This document shows, one piece after another, positions 1 to 11,125 of a stretch of DNA of 64,000 bases; within the stretch, counting starts at the first letter, position 1, and each line of letters starts with the position of its first letter. Both the position numbers and the translations under genes were made by a program. Origin of the DNA: an uncultured Planococcus sp. Its GTDB lineage: Bacteria > Bacillota > Bacilli > Bacillales_A > Planococcaceae. The notes below the pieces were generated by a model. That model did not search any database. It was not told the DNA's origin and saw only the letters and a program-made list of their open reading frames with translations. Location of the stretch: contig CANLRI010000006.1 in NCBI GenBank assembly GCA_947493585.1, positions 1 through 64,000 on the forward strand. Direction: 5' to 3'.

Positions 1-78
<78 letters not shown>

Positions 79-83
79 GTAGA

Positions 84-120
84 AAGGCCGTTACCGGTTC
101 ATTCCGGTAACGGCCTTTTT
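84..120 (+). terminator. Rho-independent terminator of the rRNA operon
   Basis: A perfect 14-bp stem (AAGGCCGTTACCGG with its complement) closes a six-base loop and runs into nine T residues, directly after the 5S rRNA. Confidence 0.93.
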
Positions 121-216
121 TTTTGAATCATTTTCATTTTTCATGAAACAAGGCATATTCTCTCTTGCATTCATACTTTGATTGACCTAATATGAAATTT
201 AATTGCGAAGGAAAGG

Positions 217-768
217 GTGCAGAAATTGGATATTAATCCGTGGTTAATGGTTCTCATAATATTTTCGATCAATATAGTCTATGTCACCTTCTTTACTGTG
301 CGGATGATTATGACACTCAAAGGCTTCCGTTATTTAGCAGCGCTAGTGAGCATGGTCGAAGTGGTTATATATATAGTAGGACTTGGCTTAGTGTTGGATA
401 ATCTAGATCAGATACAGAACTTGATCGCTTATGCGATTGGCTATGGATCTGGGGTTGTAATTGGTTCTAAAATTGAGGAAAAAATGGCTCTTGGATATAT
501 AACAGTTAATGTTATTAGCAACGATGAAAGTGATTATCTTCCGCGAAAGTTACGTGAACAAGGCTATGGTGTAACAGATTGGGATGCCAACGGAAGAGAT
601 GGCGGCCGGCAAGCTATGCAGATCTTGACTCCTCGGAAGATGGAATTGAAATTATACAAAACCATCCAGGAAATAGATCCTAAAGCTTTTATTATTGCCT
701 ATGAACCGAAAACGATTCATGGTGGATTCTGGGTAAAACAAGTGAAAAGAGGTAGATTATTTAAATGA
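217..768 (+). CDS. yebE: UPF0316/DUF2179 membrane protein YebE
   Basis: A 183-residue protein of the UPF0316 family (B. subtilis YebE), molecular function unknown. About three hydrophobic segments fill residues 10-85 ([17 protein letters not shown] is the first) and a soluble DUF2179 domain follows from about residue 90. The given start is GTG at 217; a TTG at 226 (MDINPW) has a better-spaced GGAAAGGG and may be the true start. The stop overlaps the next start (ATGA), so it is probably cotranscribed with yebG. The same pair precedes purE in B. subtilis. Confidence 0.88.
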   Translation: MQKLDINPWLMVLIIFSINIVYVTFFTVRMIMTLKGFRYLAALVSMVEVVIYIVGLGLVLDNLDQIQNLIAYAIGYGSGVVIGSKIEEKMALGYITVNVISNDESDYLPRKLREQGYGVTDWDANGRDGGRQAMQILTPRKMELKLYKTIQEIDPKAFIIAYEPKTIHGGFWVKQVKRGRLFK

Positions 769-953
769 GTAAAAAGACAATCTGGTTCGAAGTTCAGGAA
801 CATGAAACAATGGAAGACTGTCTAAACCGGATGAAACAAGAAGGTTATATGGCTGTTGGACGGAAAGAAGAACCTTTATTCGAAGAAATTAATGGAGAAC
901 CGGTACCAGTGCGCCAGATTATCAAGTTTAAAGGGAATAAAATCGAAAATTAG
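765..953 (+). CDS. yebG: NETI-motif small protein YebG
   Basis: A 62-residue soluble protein resembling B. subtilis YebG, a family named for a conserved NETI motif; function unknown. It overlaps yebE by four bases (ATGA), which suggests translational coupling. There is no signal peptide or membrane segment; the sequence is charged, with an acidic middle ([13 protein letters not shown]) and a lysine/asparagine-rich end. Identification rests on size, sequence feel and conserved position between yebE and purE. Confidence 0.8.
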   Translation: MSKKTIWFEVQEHETMEDCLNRMKQEGYMAVGRKEEPLFEEINGEPVPVRQIIKFKGNKIEN

Positions 954-967
954 CAGATGATGGGTAA

Positions 968-1013
968 AAAACACGAACGTTGAAAGGAACCTTTTATTCA
1001 TTGTTCGACTTTA
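968..1013. promoter_or_regulatory. Candidate PurR operator (two inverted PurBoxes)
   Basis: AAAACACGAACGTT at 968-981 resembles the PurBox (AWWWCCGAACWWT), and ATTGTTCGACTTTA at 1000-1013 is a second copy on the other strand. The CGAA and TTCG cores lie about 26 bp apart, close to the spacing known for B. subtilis PurR sites, just upstream of the purE promoter. PurR with PRPP as inducer is established biology in Bacillus; binding here is inferred. Confidence 0.65.
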
Positions 1014-1016
1014 TCG

Positions 1017-1045
1017 TTGACGCACTTGCGCCATCTTGTTATGAT
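1017..1045 (+). promoter_or_regulatory. Sigma-A promoter of the pur operon
   Basis: TTGACG (1017-1022) and TATGAT (1040-1045) are separated by exactly 17 bp. The predicted transcription start, about 1052, lies just upstream of the riboswitch P1 stem. Confidence 0.85.
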
Positions 1046-1051
1046 TAATAA

Positions 1052-1126
1052 GGAAACCCCATATATGCAGAAGAATTGGCTTCTGCGTCTCTACCAGGAC
1101 ACCGTAAATGTCCGGACTATGCGGGA
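1052..1126 (+). ncRNA. Guanine-class purine riboswitch (G-box)
   Basis: The purine aptamer core is intact: P2 hairpin GCAGAA/TTCTGC, junction TCTCTACC, then P3 with ACCGTAAATGTCC and the P1 return GGACTATGCGGG. The base that reads the ligand in the GGACTATG junction is C, which pairs with guanine or hypoxanthine; adenine switches have U there. It sits between promoter and attenuator in the purE leader, so high guanine should reduce operon transcription, as in B. subtilis. Confidence 0.93.
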
Positions 1127-1194
1127 AAGCAACTTATGGTACTTATAACGGAGGATGTGCTTTTTTATGCCATCACGTATGTTTTCGTTGAATC

Positions 1195-1252
1195 AAAGTC
1201 CTTAAGTAAACTGCTTTTCACGTCATGTGAGCAGTTTATTTGAGGGCTTTTT
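1195..1252 (+). terminator. Attenuator terminator of the pur leader
   Basis: A long stem-loop pairs AAAGTCCTTAAGTAAACTGCT with AGCAGTTTATTTGAGGGCTTT (some G-U pairs) and runs into T residues. It lies between the guanine aptamer and the purE ribosome binding site, so it is the likely off-state of the riboswitch. Confidence 0.85.
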
Positions 1253-1275
1253 ACTTTTGAAAGAGAGGTTATTGA

Positions 1276-1764
1276 ATGAATCCGCGAATCGGCATTATTA
1301 TGGGAAGCTCGAGTGATTGGGAAACGATGAAACATGCTTGCGATGTTCTGGATGAATTAAAGATCGGCTACGAAAAAAAAGTGGTATCGGCCCACCGGAC
1401 ACCGGATTTAATGTTCAGTTATGCAGAAGAAGCGCGCGGTAAAGGTTTGCATGTGATCATTGCAGGAGCTGGTGGTGCGGCTCATCTGCCAGGAATGGTC
1501 GCAGCCAAAACAACATTGCCGGTCATCGGCGTTCCAGTACAGTCAAAAGCCTTGAACGGGATGGATTCATTATTGTCAATCGTCCAAATGCCCGGTGGGG
1601 TGCCTGTTGCAACTGTAGCAATCGGAAAAGCAGGGGCGATCAATGCCGGACTCTTAGCTGCCCAAATCCTTGGGACGGTTGACAAAGAAGCAGCACAAGC
1701 CTTAGAAGATAGACGCACGCGGACTGCACAAGCCGTTTTGGAAAGTTCAGGTGATCTGGTATGA
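1276..1764 (+). CDS. purE: N5-carboxyaminoimidazole ribonucleotide mutase PurE
   Basis: Class I PurE, converting N5-CAIR to CAIR in de novo purine synthesis. The 162 residues are full length for bacterial PurE. The nucleotide-binding GSSSDWETM stretch (residues 10-18) and the active-site SAHRTPD motif (38-44) are present. A GAGAGG ribosome binding site precedes the ATG. It is the first gene of the operon, behind the guanine riboswitch, and its stop overlaps the purK start by four bases, matching the two-step PurK/PurE carboxylation route. Confidence 0.97.
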   Translation: MNPRIGIIMGSSSDWETMKHACDVLDELKIGYEKKVVSAHRTPDLMFSYAEEARGKGLHVIIAGAGGAAHLPGMVAAKTTLPVIGVPVQSKALNGMDSLLSIVQMPGGVPVATVAIGKAGAINAGLLAAQILGTVDKEAAQALEDRRTRTAQAVLESSGDLV

Positions 1765-2885
1765 CAAGAACAATCTTACCGGGACAAACAATTGGTATTA
1801 TCGGTGGAGGACAATTAGGCCGCATGATGGCGTTGGCTGCAAAAGAAGCCGGTTTTAAAATCGCAGTTTTAGATCCAGGTATGGACTCTCCAACCGGGCA
1901 AGTCGCAGATATCCAAATCGTGGCTCCATTCAATGATTCGGACGCGCTGGAAGAATTGGCGGAAGTGAGTGATGTCATTACCTATGAGTTTGAAAACATC
2001 GACGTGGATGGGCTCCGTCACCTGACTGAAATCGCTTATGTGCCTCAAGGGGCTGAGTTGATCGGCGTCACGCAAAACCGCATTTTCGAGAAGCAGGCTA
2101 TTCGGGAAGCGGGCGTTCCGGTAGCGGATTATATAGAAGCTTCTACGTTTGCCGAGTTGAAAGAGCGTGTAGCTGTTTTGGATTATCCATTTGTCGTCAA
2201 AACCGCAAGAGGCGGATATGACGGCAAAGGCCAACAAATTGTGAAAAACGCGGAGCAGCTAGCGGAAGCAGAAGCCTTGTTCCAAAATGGGGAGTGCGTA
2301 GCAGAAGCGTTTATCGACTTCACAATGGAAATCTCCGTTGTCATCCAACGTAATACATTAGGTGAAACGGCTATATTGCCGATTGGGGAGAATATCCATA
2401 AAGATCATATATTACATCAAACGATCGTCCCAGCACGAGTCGGTGAAGAGACGCTGACAAAAGCGAAAAAGGCGGCAAAAGCAATTGCTGAAAACCTACA
2501 GATGGTCGGGACGCTTGCGGTTGAAATGTTCGTGTTGCCAGATGGTGAGATTCTGGTAAACGAACTGGCGCCGCGCCCCCATAATTCAGGTCATTATTCA
2601 ATTGAAGCGACGAACATCTCGCAGTTCCACCAGCATATCCGCGCTATTTGCGGATGGCCTTTGCGCAAGCCGAAGCTTTGGAGTTTCGCTGTCATGGTCA
2701 ATGTACTTGGTGAGCATGTGGCGCCGCTTACGACGAAAATCGCGCATTACCCGGACTGGTCGATCCATTTGTACGGCAAGGACGAAGCGAAGCATAAACG
2801 CAAAATGGGGCATGTGACCATTTTGACTGATGATATAAACGAAACATTAAACGAAATCGACGCATCCGGCATTTGGCCGGAATAA
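1761..2885 (+). CDS. purK: 5-(carboxyamino)imidazole ribonucleotide synthase PurK
   Basis: ATP-grasp enzyme that carboxylates AIR with bicarbonate to N5-CAIR, the substrate of PurE. The N-terminal [14 protein letters not shown] motif (residues 12-25) and the C-terminal [17 protein letters not shown] stretch are typical. The length, 374 residues, is usual for the family. The ATG overlaps the purE stop (ATGA). Confidence 0.97.
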   Translation: MTRTILPGQTIGIIGGGQLGRMMALAAKEAGFKIAVLDPGMDSPTGQVADIQIVAPFNDSDALEELAEVSDVITYEFENIDVDGLRHLTEIAYVPQGAELIGVTQNRIFEKQAIREAGVPVADYIEASTFAELKERVAVLDYPFVVKTARGGYDGKGQQIVKNAEQLAEAEALFQNGECVAEAFIDFTMEISVVIQRNTLGETAILPIGENIHKDHILHQTIVPARVGEETLTKAKKAAKAIAENLQMVGTLAVEMFVLPDGEILVNELAPRPHNSGHYSIEATNISQFHQHIRAICGWPLRKPKLWSFAVMVNVLGEHVAPLTTKIAHYPDWSIHLYGKDEAKHKRKMGHVTILTDDINETLNEIDASGIWPE

Positions 2886-2901
2886 TTGGAGGATATAGAT
2901 T

Positions 2902-4197
2902 ATGATCGCACGTTATACACGCCCGGAGATGGGTGCCATTTGGACAGAAGAAAACAAATACCAAGCATGGTTGGAAGTAGAAATTCTTGCTTGTGAAGCA
3001 TGGGCTGAAATTGGAGATATCCCGAAAGCAGACGTTGCAAAAATCCGTGAGAATGCTGAGTTTTCAGTCGATCGCATCTTGGAAATCGAAGAAGAGACTC
3101 GCCACGATGTGGTGGCTTTCACGCGTGCGGTATCCGAGACACTTGGGGAAGAGCGCAAATGGGTCCATTACGGACTGACATCAACGGATGTTGTTGATAC
3201 AGCACTGTCATATCTATTGAAGCAAGCGAATGAAATTTTGCGCAAAGACCTGACGAACTTTATCGATATTTTGGCTGTCAAAGCGAAAGAACATAAAATG
3301 ACGGTCATGATGGGTCGTACGCACGGGGTACATGCAGAGCCGACGACATTCGGTTTGAAGTTGGCGCTTTGGCACGAGGAAATGAAGCGTAACTTGGAAC
3401 GTTTTGAAGCGGCAGCGAAATCGATTGAAACAGGCAAAATGTCTGGTGCGGTTGGAACGTATGCTAATATCGATCCTTTTGTTGAAGAATATGTATGCAA
3501 GAACTTAGGAATTGCTGCATCACGCATTTCCACACAGACTTTGCAGCGCGACCGCCACGCACAGTATATGAGTACCCTTGCTTTGATCGCATCATCCATC
3601 GAGAAATTCGCGACAGAAATCCGCGGCTTACAGAAGTCCGAAACGCGTGAAGTGGAAGAGTTTTTCGCGAAAGGGCAAAAAGGATCATCGGCAATGCCGC
3701 ATAAACGCAACCCAATCGGTTCTGAAAACATGACGGGCCTTGCGCGCCTTATCCGCGGTTATATGATGACGGCTTATGAGAACGTATCGTTGTGGCACGA
3801 GCGCGATATCTCGCATTCATCTGCTGAGCGCGTCATCTTGCCTGATGCAACGATTGCGTTGAACTATATGCTCAACCGTTTCGGCAATATCGTTAAGAAC
3901 TTGACGGTGTTCCCGGAGAACATGAAGCGCAATATGGATTCGACATTAGGATTGATTTATTCACAGCGCGTACTTTTGACATTGATCGATAAAGGAATGG
4001 CGCGCGAAGCGGCATATGATACGGTTCAGCCGTGTGCAATGGAAGCTTGGGAAACACAGACTTCGTTCCGCAAAGTCGTGGAAGCGAACGACACAATCAC
4101 CTCGCAACTGACAAAAGAAGAGCTGGATGATTGCTTTGATTACAACCACCACTTGCAGCAAGTCGATATGATCTTCAACCGTCTCGAATTAAATTAA
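2902..4197 (+). CDS. purB: Adenylosuccinate lyase PurB
   Basis: Fumarase/aspartase-superfamily lyase acting twice: SAICAR to AICAR plus fumarate, and adenylosuccinate to AMP plus fumarate. The family signature [10 protein letters not shown] is at about residues 260-270, with the flexible catalytic loop around it; [14 protein letters not shown] near residue 139 is another conserved block. At 431 residues it is full length. A GGAGG site lies a few bases ahead of the ATG, and purK ends 16 bases upstream. Confidence 0.98.
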   Translation: MIARYTRPEMGAIWTEENKYQAWLEVEILACEAWAEIGDIPKADVAKIRENAEFSVDRILEIEEETRHDVVAFTRAVSETLGEERKWVHYGLTSTDVVDTALSYLLKQANEILRKDLTNFIDILAVKAKEHKMTVMMGRTHGVHAEPTTFGLKLALWHEEMKRNLERFEAAAKSIETGKMSGAVGTYANIDPFVEEYVCKNLGIAASRISTQTLQRDRHAQYMSTLALIASSIEKFATEIRGLQKSETREVEEFFAKGQKGSSAMPHKRNPIGSENMTGLARLIRGYMMTAYENVSLWHERDISHSSAERVILPDATIALNYMLNRFGNIVKNLTVFPENMKRNMDSTLGLIYSQRVLLTLIDKGMAREAAYDTVQPCAMEAWETQTSFRKVVEANDTITSQLTKEELDDCFDYNHHLQQVDMIFNRLELN

Positions 4198-4213
4198 ACG
4201 GAGGCATCAAATC

Positions 4214-4927
4214 ATGGAAAAAGCTCAGCTATTGTACGAAGGAAAAGCGAAGCGTTTGTATAAAACAGACGAGCAAGGCATTCTTTGGGTAGAATACAAA
4301 GATTCCGCCACAGCGTTCAATGGAGAGAAGAAAGAAGAGATTTCAGGTAAAGGGCGCTTGAACAATCAAATCACCTCTTTGCTGTTTGAGAAATTAAAAG
4401 AAGCTGGAATCGCTTCTCATTTTGTGAAGCAGCTGTCTGAAAGCGAGCAATTGGTGCGCGAAGTGAGTATCGTACCGATCGAAGTTGTCGTCCGCAATAT
4501 CGTTGCGGGTAGCATGGCGAAACGCCTTGGCATCGAAGAAGGCAAAGAAATCGAAAAGCCAGTCGTCGAGTTTTACTTGAAAGACGATGAGCTCGGCGAT
4601 CCATTGATTACGGATGATCATGTCGCCATGCTTGGGCTGGCGACGGAACAGGAAGTCGCTGTACTGAAAGACAAAGCACGAAAGATCAACAATGTGTTGA
4701 TCGGCTTTTTCCAAGATATTGGTGTTGATTTGGTTGATTTTAAAATTGAATTCGGCCGTGATGAAAACGGAGAAATTCTATTGGCTGACGAAATTTCACC
4801 TGATACATGCAGGTTATGGGACAAAGAAACGAAGCAAAAACTCGATAAAGACGTATTTCGCCGGAATCTTGGCAACTTGACCGATGCTTACGAACTCATT
4901 TTATCTCGACTGGGAGGACAAAACTGA
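4214..4927 (+). CDS. purC: SAICAR synthase PurC
   Basis: Joins aspartate to CAIR using ATP to give SAICAR. The N-terminal LLYEGKAKRLYKTDE motif, the VVRNIVAGSMAKRLG block and SPDTCRLWD near residue 197 mark the family. The 237-residue length is standard. Its TGA overlaps the purS start by one base. Confidence 0.98.
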   Translation: MEKAQLLYEGKAKRLYKTDEQGILWVEYKDSATAFNGEKKEEISGKGRLNNQITSLLFEKLKEAGIASHFVKQLSESEQLVREVSIVPIEVVVRNIVAGSMAKRLGIEEGKEIEKPVVEFYLKDDELGDPLITDDHVAMLGLATEQEVAVLKDKARKINNVLIGFFQDIGVDLVDFKIEFGRDENGEILLADEISPDTCRLWDKETKQKLDKDVFRRNLGNLTDAYELILSRLGGQN

Positions 4928-5181
4928 TGAAAAAAGTAAAAGTGTATGTGACATTGCGTGAAAGTGTACTTGATCCACAAGGTTCCGCTGTGATGGGATC
5001 GCTCCATAAGATGGGCTATGACGAAGTTCAGGATGTACGGATCGGCAAATATTTGGAACTTGTCATTGGAGACAGCGAGCGCGACGTAGATGCTTTAGTT
5101 GATGAGCTTTGCAACCGCATGCTTGCCAATACGGTGATTGAAGATTACAGGTACGAAATCGAGGAGGTTGTCTCGCAATGA
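4927..5181 (+). CDS. purS: FGAM synthase subunit PurS
   Basis: An 84-residue subunit that bridges PurQ and small PurL in the three-part formylglycinamidine ribonucleotide synthase of Gram-positive bacteria. The start [16 protein letters not shown] and the end RYEIEEV are characteristic. It overlaps purC by one base and purQ by four, so the subunits are translationally coupled. Confidence 0.97.
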   Translation: MKKVKVYVTLRESVLDPQGSAVMGSLHKMGYDEVQDVRIGKYLELVIGDSERDVDALVDELCNRMLANTVIEDYRYEIEEVVSQ

Positions 5182-5861
5182 AATTCGCAGTGATTGTTTT
5201 CCCTGGTTCGAATTGTGACTTGGATATGTACCATGCCATCAAAGATGAGCTTGGAGAAGAAGCGGAATACGTCTGGCATGATACGCAAGACTTAAGCGGC
5301 TATGATGGAATCTTGCTTCCGGGTGGCTTCTCATACGGCGATTATTTACGCGCAGGCGCCATTGCCCGTTTTTCAGGTGTCATGGACGAAGTACGTAAAG
5401 CGGCAGAAGCCGGCAAACCGGTTCTTGGTATCTGCAACGGGTTCCAAATCCTGACAGAAGCTGGATTGCTTCCTGGTATGCTTATGCGCAATAAAGACTT
5501 GAAATTCACTTGCCGCACAGTCAGCTTGAAAGTAGAGAACGCCCATACTTTGTTTACGAATGAATACAAAGAAGGCGAAGAAATCCGCATTCCAGTCGCA
5601 CACGGGGAAGGCAATTATTATTGCGACGATGCGACATACCAGCATTTGAAAGACAATAACCAAATCGTTTTCACATATGCCGAAGATTTCAACGGCAGCC
5701 GCAACAATATTGCGGGCATCATTAACGACCGTGGCAACGTGCTCGGCATGATGCCGCATCCAGAACGTGCCGTTTCCGACTTGATCGGCGGAACGGACGG
5801 CTTGCCATTATTCAGATCAATCGTTAAACAGTGGAGGGAATCACATGTCAGTCACGCTTGA
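5178..5861 (+). CDS. purQ: FGAM synthase glutaminase subunit PurQ
   Basis: Class I glutamine amidotransferase that supplies ammonia to PurL. The nucleophile lies in GICNGFQIL (Cys near residue 86) and the His/Glu pair in MMPHPERA (near 194-196). The 227 residues make it the stand-alone form that works with PurS and small PurL. It overlaps purS by four bases and purL by 17. Confidence 0.98.
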   Translation: MKFAVIVFPGSNCDLDMYHAIKDELGEEAEYVWHDTQDLSGYDGILLPGGFSYGDYLRAGAIARFSGVMDEVRKAAEAGKPVLGICNGFQILTEAGLLPGMLMRNKDLKFTCRTVSLKVENAHTLFTNEYKEGEEIRIPVAHGEGNYYCDDATYQHLKDNNQIVFTYAEDFNGSRNNIAGIINDRGNVLGMMPHPERAVSDLIGGTDGLPLFRSIVKQWRESHVSHA

Positions 5862-8070
5862 GCCGAACACAGAGCAGATCAAAGAGCAGAAAATCTACCA
5901 GCAGATGGGCTTATCGGATGCTGAATTCAAAATGGTGGAAGACATCCTTGGCAGAACGCCGAATTATACGGAGACCGGTTTGTTCTCTGTGATGTGGTCT
6001 GAACATTGTTCTTATAAAAACTCCAAGCCAGTATTGTCTAAATTCCCGACCAAAGGCGACCATGTTTTGCAAGGCCCGGGAGAAGGGGCGGGCATCGTCG
6101 ATATCGGGGATGGCCAGGCAGCTGTATTCAAAATGGAATCGCATAACCATCCGTCGGCCATCGAGCCTTACCAAGGAGCAGCGACAGGCGTCGGCGGCAT
6201 CATCCGCGACGTGTTCTCGATGGGCGCACGTCCAGTTGCATTATTGAACTCACTGCGCTTCGGTGAACTTGAAACACCGCGTGTGAAATATCTGTTTGAA
6301 GAGGTGGTTGCAGGCATCGCTGGTTACGGCAATTGCATCGGCATCCCGACAGTCGGTGGCGAAGTGCAATTTGATGCGTCATATGACGGCAATCCGCTCG
6401 TCAATGCGATGTGCGTCGGCTTGATCGACCATAAGGACATTCAAAAAGGAGTCGCTAAAGGAACCGGCAACCCGGTCATGTACGTCGGTGCAAAAACTGG
6501 ACGCGACGGCATCCACGGTGCGACTTTCGCTTCAGAAGAGTTGACGGACGCATCCGACGAGAAACGCCCAGCGGTACAAGTGGGCGATCCATTCATGGAG
6601 AAATTGCTTCTTGAAGCATGCCTTGAATTGGTGAAATCCGATGCACTAATCGGAATCCAAGATATGGGTGCAGCAGGGCTCACTTCGTCTTCAGCAGAAA
6701 TGGCGTCAAAAGCCGGATCCGGCATCGAAATGGATTTGGATCATGTCCCGCAACGCGAAACGGGCATGACGGCTTACGAAATGATGTTATCTGAATCCCA
6801 GGAACGCATGCTCATCGTCGTCAAACAAGGGCGCGAGCCGGAAATCGTCGAGTTGTTCGAAAAATACGGCCTTGATGCCGTGACGGTCGGACGGGTGACG
6901 GACGATTCGACTTTGCGCTTGAAGCATAAAGGTGAAATCGTCGCAGAAGTGCCGGTCGATGCACTGGCAGAAGATGCGCCGGTCTACCACCAGAAATCAA
7001 GCGTTCCTGACTATTACCGTGAATTCCAAAGCTTGCCGAATGAAGAGCCGAAAGTGGAAGATCATCAGGCAACATTGTTGGCTCTTTTGCAACAGCCGAC
7101 GATCGCTTCGAAAGAATGGGTCTATAACCAATACGATCACCAAGTACGTACGAGCACAGTCGTATCTCCCGGTTCTGACGCTGCAGTGATCCGCGTGCGC
7201 GGCACGAATAAAGGGCTCGCGATGACGACGGATTGCAACTCTCGCTACATCTACTTGGATCCGGAAACAGGCGGCAAGATCGCTGTCGCAGAAGCGGCGC
7301 GCAATGTCGTTGTTTCTGGCGGACGCCCACTTGCGATCACGGATTGCCTGAACTTCGGGAATCCCGAAAAGCCGGAGATTTTCTGGCAGCTTGAAAAAGC
7401 GGCAGACGGAATGTCCGCAGCTTGCTTGCAATTGAATGCACCGGTTATCGGCGGAAACGTTTCTTTATACAATGAAACAAGCGGCACAGCGATTTATCCA
7501 ACGCCGACGATCGGGCTTGTCGGGCTGGTAGAAGACTTGAAGCATGTGACGACACAAGATGCCAAGAAACAAGGTGATTTCGTTTATTTGGTCGGCGGCA
7601 CAATGACAGAGTTCGGCGGCAGCGAATTGCAGAAGATGGTAGAAGGCCGCATTTTCGGCAAAGCACCATCCATCGATTTGGACGTCGAAGCACAGCGCCA
7701 ATCACAGATCCTTTCAGCGATCCAACAAGGCTTGGTCCAATCCGCTCACGATACAGCGGAAGGCGGCGTTGCAGTCGCTTTGGCTGAGAAAACATTCGGC
7801 AACGGGCTCGGTGTTGAAGTGGCATTGACAGGTTCGAAAACGACTGCGCTATTCAGCGAAACGCAATCACGCTTTTTGCTCACGGTGTCACCTGAGCAAG
7901 CGGAAGCATTCGAGAAAACAGTTACAGATGCACGGAAAATCGGTGAAGTCACGGGGGATCGCATGATCGTCAAAGGGGAAGACGGAGCCGTCTGGATCGA
8001 TGAGTCGGTCAACACGCTCCGCTCCGCCTGGAAAGGGGCTATACCATGCTTGCTGAAATCAGAGGCTTAA
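5845..8070 (+). CDS. purL: FGAM synthase subunit II, small PurL
   Basis: Catalytic ATP-dependent subunit turning FGAR into FGAM with ammonia from PurQ. At 741 residues it is the small form lacking the PurS-like and glutaminase domains of the Gram-negative enzyme. [21 protein letters not shown] near residue 92 and the two repeated AIRS-like halves (second from about residue 430) are visible. The start lies inside the purQ 3' end, with GTGGAGG ahead of it, and the 3' end overlaps purF by 25 bases. Confidence 0.98.
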   Translation: MSVTLEPNTEQIKEQKIYQQMGLSDAEFKMVEDILGRTPNYTETGLFSVMWSEHCSYKNSKPVLSKFPTKGDHVLQGPGEGAGIVDIGDGQAAVFKMESHNHPSAIEPYQGAATGVGGIIRDVFSMGARPVALLNSLRFGELETPRVKYLFEEVVAGIAGYGNCIGIPTVGGEVQFDASYDGNPLVNAMCVGLIDHKDIQKGVAKGTGNPVMYVGAKTGRDGIHGATFASEELTDASDEKRPAVQVGDPFMEKLLLEACLELVKSDALIGIQDMGAAGLTSSSAEMASKAGSGIEMDLDHVPQRETGMTAYEMMLSESQERMLIVVKQGREPEIVELFEKYGLDAVTVGRVTDDSTLRLKHKGEIVAEVPVDALAEDAPVYHQKSSVPDYYREFQSLPNEEPKVEDHQATLLALLQQPTIASKEWVYNQYDHQVRTSTVVSPGSDAAVIRVRGTNKGLAMTTDCNSRYIYLDPETGGKIAVAEAARNVVVSGGRPLAITDCLNFGNPEKPEIFWQLEKAADGMSAACLQLNAPVIGGNVSLYNETSGTAIYPTPTIGLVGLVEDLKHVTTQDAKKQGDFVYLVGGTMTEFGGSELQKMVEGRIFGKAPSIDLDVEAQRQSQILSAIQQGLVQSAHDTAEGGVAVALAEKTFGNGLGVEVALTGSKTTALFSETQSRFLLTVSPEQAEAFEKTVTDARKIGEVTGDRMIVKGEDGAVWIDESVNTLRSAWKGAIPCLLKSEA

Positions 8071-9467
8071 ACGAAGAATGCGGGATATTTGGCATTTGGG
8101 GCCACACCAACGCAGCGCAACTTACGTATTATGGGCTTCATGCTTTGCAGCACCGCGGCCAAGAAGGCGCAGGAATCGTTTCGACTGATGGAGAAGCTCT
8201 TCGCGCATTAAAAGGCGAAGGCATGGTCAGTGAAGTGTTCACTCCGGAGAAATTGGAGAAGATCACCGGCACTGCAGCAATTGGCCATGTCCGTTATGCA
8301 ACAGCTGGCGGCAGCGGTATCGAAAATGTCCAGCCTTTGCTGTTCAATTCGACAACGGGCAGCTTGGCGATTTCGCATAACGGCAATTTGGTCAATGCGA
8401 CGCAATTAAAAGGGCATTTGGAGCGTCAAGGAAGCATTTTCCAAACGACATCCGACACAGAAGTGCTCGCACATTTAATTAAGCGCAGCGGTTATGAAAG
8501 CTTTGAAGAAAAAGCGAAAAACGCATTGTCTCTATTGAAAGGGGCGTTTGCGTGCCTAGTCTTGACAGAAGAAGCGATGTTCGTCGCGCTCGACCCGAAT
8601 GGTTTGCGCCCTTTGTCCGTTGGTAAAATGGGGGATGCTTGGGTCGTCGCTTCTGAAACCTGTGCATTTGATATCGTTGGGGCAGAGTTTGTCCACTCGG
8701 TCGAACCAGGTGAATTCTTGATCATTAACGATGACGGCATGCGCAAGGAACGCTTTGCCTATCCGGAAGAACGCTCGATCTGCACGATGGAGTATGTCTA
8801 TTTCTCCCGTCCGGACTCGGATATCGATGGCATCAATATCCATTCGGCAAGAAAACGGCTCGGCAAGCAATTGGCGAAAGAAGTCCACATCGAAGCGGAC
8901 GTCGTCACGGGTGTACCGGATTCCAGTATTTCTGCAGCAATTGGTTTTTCTGAGCAAAGCGGCATTCCGTATGAACTCGGGTTGATCAAAAACCGTTATG
9001 TTGGCCGGACGTTCATCCAGCCTTCACAGGAGATGCGCGAGCGCGGCGTTAAGATGAAACTATCGCCTGTCCGCCAAGTCGTTAACGGCAAACGCGTTGT
9101 CATGGTCGACGATTCGATCGTCCGCGGCACGACATCCCGACGCATCGTCGCATTGTTGAAAGAAGCAGGCGCGACGGAAGTTCACGTCGTCATCAGTTCG
9201 CCACCGATTAAAAACCCTTGTTTTTACGGTATCGACATCAGTACATCCGGCGAATTGATCGCCTCGAATAATACAGTAGAAGAAATGCGTGAAATCATCG
9301 GTGCCGATTCGCTGACGTTTTTGTCGGTCGATGGCATGGTCCAAAACATCGGACGCACCGACCCAGGCTCGAAATGCGGCCATTGCTTGGCGTGTTTCAC
9401 AGGCGAATATCCAACAAATATTTATCCGGATACCGTCTTGCCGCATGAAAAAGAAAAAGTGAAATAG
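8046..9467 (+). CDS. purF: Amidophosphoribosyltransferase PurF
   Basis: First committed step: PRPP plus glutamine to phosphoribosylamine. An 11-residue propeptide ([11 protein letters not shown]) precedes the N-terminal nucleophile Cys12, as in the B. subtilis enzyme. The PRPP loop [13 protein letters not shown] is near residues 352-364, and the C-terminal KCGHCLACF cysteines (near 442-450) plus earlier Cys residues fit the oxygen-sensitive 4Fe-4S cluster of this class. The 473 residues are full length. Confidence 0.98.
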   Translation: MLAEIRGLNEECGIFGIWGHTNAAQLTYYGLHALQHRGQEGAGIVSTDGEALRALKGEGMVSEVFTPEKLEKITGTAAIGHVRYATAGGSGIENVQPLLFNSTTGSLAISHNGNLVNATQLKGHLERQGSIFQTTSDTEVLAHLIKRSGYESFEEKAKNALSLLKGAFACLVLTEEAMFVALDPNGLRPLSVGKMGDAWVVASETCAFDIVGAEFVHSVEPGEFLIINDDGMRKERFAYPEERSICTMEYVYFSRPDSDIDGINIHSARKRLGKQLAKEVHIEADVVTGVPDSSISAAIGFSEQSGIPYELGLIKNRYVGRTFIQPSQEMRERGVKMKLSPVRQVVNGKRVVMVDDSIVRGTTSRRIVALLKEAGATEVHVVISSPPIKNPCFYGIDISTSGELIASNNTVEEMREIIGADSLTFLSVDGMVQNIGRTDPGSKCGHCLACFTGEYPTNIYPDTVLPHEKEKVK

Positions 9468-9478
9468 GGGGAACCGAA

Positions 9479-10540
9479 GTGTCTAAAGCGTATGAAAAAG
9501 CAGGCGTCAATATCGAAGCGGGCTACGAGGCCGTCAAGCGGATGAAATCCCATGTCGAGCGCACCGCACGTACAGGAATGCTCGGGGCATTCGGCGGGTT
9601 CGGCGGCATGTTCGATTTGTCCGAGCTGAATTTAAAACAACCGGTTCTCGTATCCGGGACAGACGGTGTCGGCACAAAGCTGAAACTGGCCTTCATGGCG
9701 GATAAGCACGATACAATCGGTGTCGATTGCGTCGCGATGTGCGTCAACGACATCGTCGCACAAGGTGCGGAACCGTTGTTTTTCCTCGATTATATCGCTT
9801 GCGGCAAAGCGGTTCCCGAAAAGATCGAACAAATCGTCAAAGGCGTCGCGGATGGCTGCGTAGACGCAGGCGCAGCACTTATTGGCGGAGAGACAGCTGA
9901 AATGCCGGGGCTTTACGATGAGAATGAATACGATATCGCCGGCTTTGCGGTCGGTGCTGCTGAAAAATCGGATATCGTGACAGGCGAGCGCATCCAAGCG
10001 GGAGATGTCTTGGTAGGGATTGCTTCTAGCGGTATCCACTCGAACGGTTATTCGCTCGTCCGCCATATTTTATTCGGCGATGAGGAAGGATCATTGAACG
10101 AGAAAGTGATCGGCTTTGAAGAGCTTGGTACACTCGAATCCTTGCTGCTCGAACCAACGAAAATTTACGCCAAGACGGTGCAGTCGATCCGCAAGCAAGC
10201 GGACGTTCACGGCATGGCACATATTACGGGCGGCGGATTTATCGAAAACTTGCCGCGCATGATGCCCGAGGGACTTGGTGTTGAAATCAAGCTTGGATCT
10301 TGGCCGGTGCTTCCGGTGTTTGATCTGTTGAAAGCCAAAGGCGAACTGGCAGACCGTGATTTGTATTCTGTGTTCAATATGGGCATTGGATTTGCGGTGG
10401 CGGTTTCTGAAGCGGATGCTGGAGCGGCGATTCAAGCAGCTGAAGCAAATGGCGATAAGGCCTATGTGATCGGTAAAGTGACAGAGATCGAGGGCGTCCA
10501 GTTCCAAGGCAGTCAGGACGGGACTTTACATGAAAAATAG
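9479..10540 (+). CDS. purM: AIR synthase PurM
   Basis: ATP-dependent cyclisation of FGAM to aminoimidazole ribonucleotide. The start is GTG behind AGGGGGAAC. The [11 protein letters not shown] and [11 protein letters not shown] (near residue 136) motifs and [14 protein letters not shown] identify the family. It has 353 residues and its 3' end overlaps purN by 11 bases. Confidence 0.98.
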   Translation: MSKAYEKAGVNIEAGYEAVKRMKSHVERTARTGMLGAFGGFGGMFDLSELNLKQPVLVSGTDGVGTKLKLAFMADKHDTIGVDCVAMCVNDIVAQGAEPLFFLDYIACGKAVPEKIEQIVKGVADGCVDAGAALIGGETAEMPGLYDENEYDIAGFAVGAAEKSDIVTGERIQAGDVLVGIASSGIHSNGYSLVRHILFGDEEGSLNEKVIGFEELGTLESLLLEPTKIYAKTVQSIRKQADVHGMAHITGGGFIENLPRMMPEGLGVEIKLGSWPVLPVFDLLKAKGELADRDLYSVFNMGIGFAVAVSEADAGAAIQAAEANGDKAYVIGKVTEIEGVQFQGSQDGTLHEK

Positions 10541-11114
10541 AACAAAAATGGCCGTTTTCGCTTCTGGAAACGGCTCTAATTTTCAAGCGCTTTATGAAGC
10601 CACACAAGATGGAAGGCTGGATGCGGACATCGTCTTGGTTGTAGCCGATAAACCGTCTGCGTTTGCGTTGGAACGGGCGAAGCAGGCAGAAGTGCCATCA
10701 TTTTCGTTTACACCGCGTGATTATGCGTCCAAACAGGCATATGAATCGATGCTGGTGGAAAAATTAGAGGGAGCGGGTGTCGAATGGCTCGTGCTGGCCG
10801 GGTTTATGCGGTTGATCGGACCTGTTTTGCTCGAGGCTTATGAAAACCGCATCGTCAATATCCATCCATCGGTGCTGCCGGCGTTCCCCGGAAAAGATGC
10901 GATCGGCCAGACGCTGGAAGCAGGAGCTGAAGAGGCTGGCGTTACTGTACATTTTGTCGATGAAGGCATGGATACAGGAGCCATCATTGCACAGCGTTCA
11001 TTTCCTGTAGACGGCGCGGGCCGTGAGACAGTGGAACGCAAAATCCATGAAATCGAGCACCAATTATACCCTGAGAGTTTGCAGCAATTATTCAGCCGGC
11101 AGCAGTCGGTCTAG
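10530..11114 (+). CDS. purN: GAR transformylase PurN
   Basis: Uses 10-formyl-tetrahydrofolate to formylate glycinamide ribonucleotide. The catalytic block [12 protein letters not shown] is near residues 110-121 and the folate-binding [10 protein letters not shown] follows. The ATG falls inside the purM 3' end. At 194 residues it is normal size. Confidence 0.97.
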   Translation: MKNRTKMAVFASGNGSNFQALYEATQDGRLDADIVLVVADKPSAFALERAKQAEVPSFSFTPRDYASKQAYESMLVEKLEGAGVEWLVLAGFMRLIGPVLLEAYENRIVNIHPSVLPAFPGKDAIGQTLEAGAEEAGVTVHFVDEGMDTGAIIAQRSFPVDGAGRETVERKIHEIEHQLYPESLQQLFSRQQSV

Positions 11115-11125
11115 GAGGTCCATGA

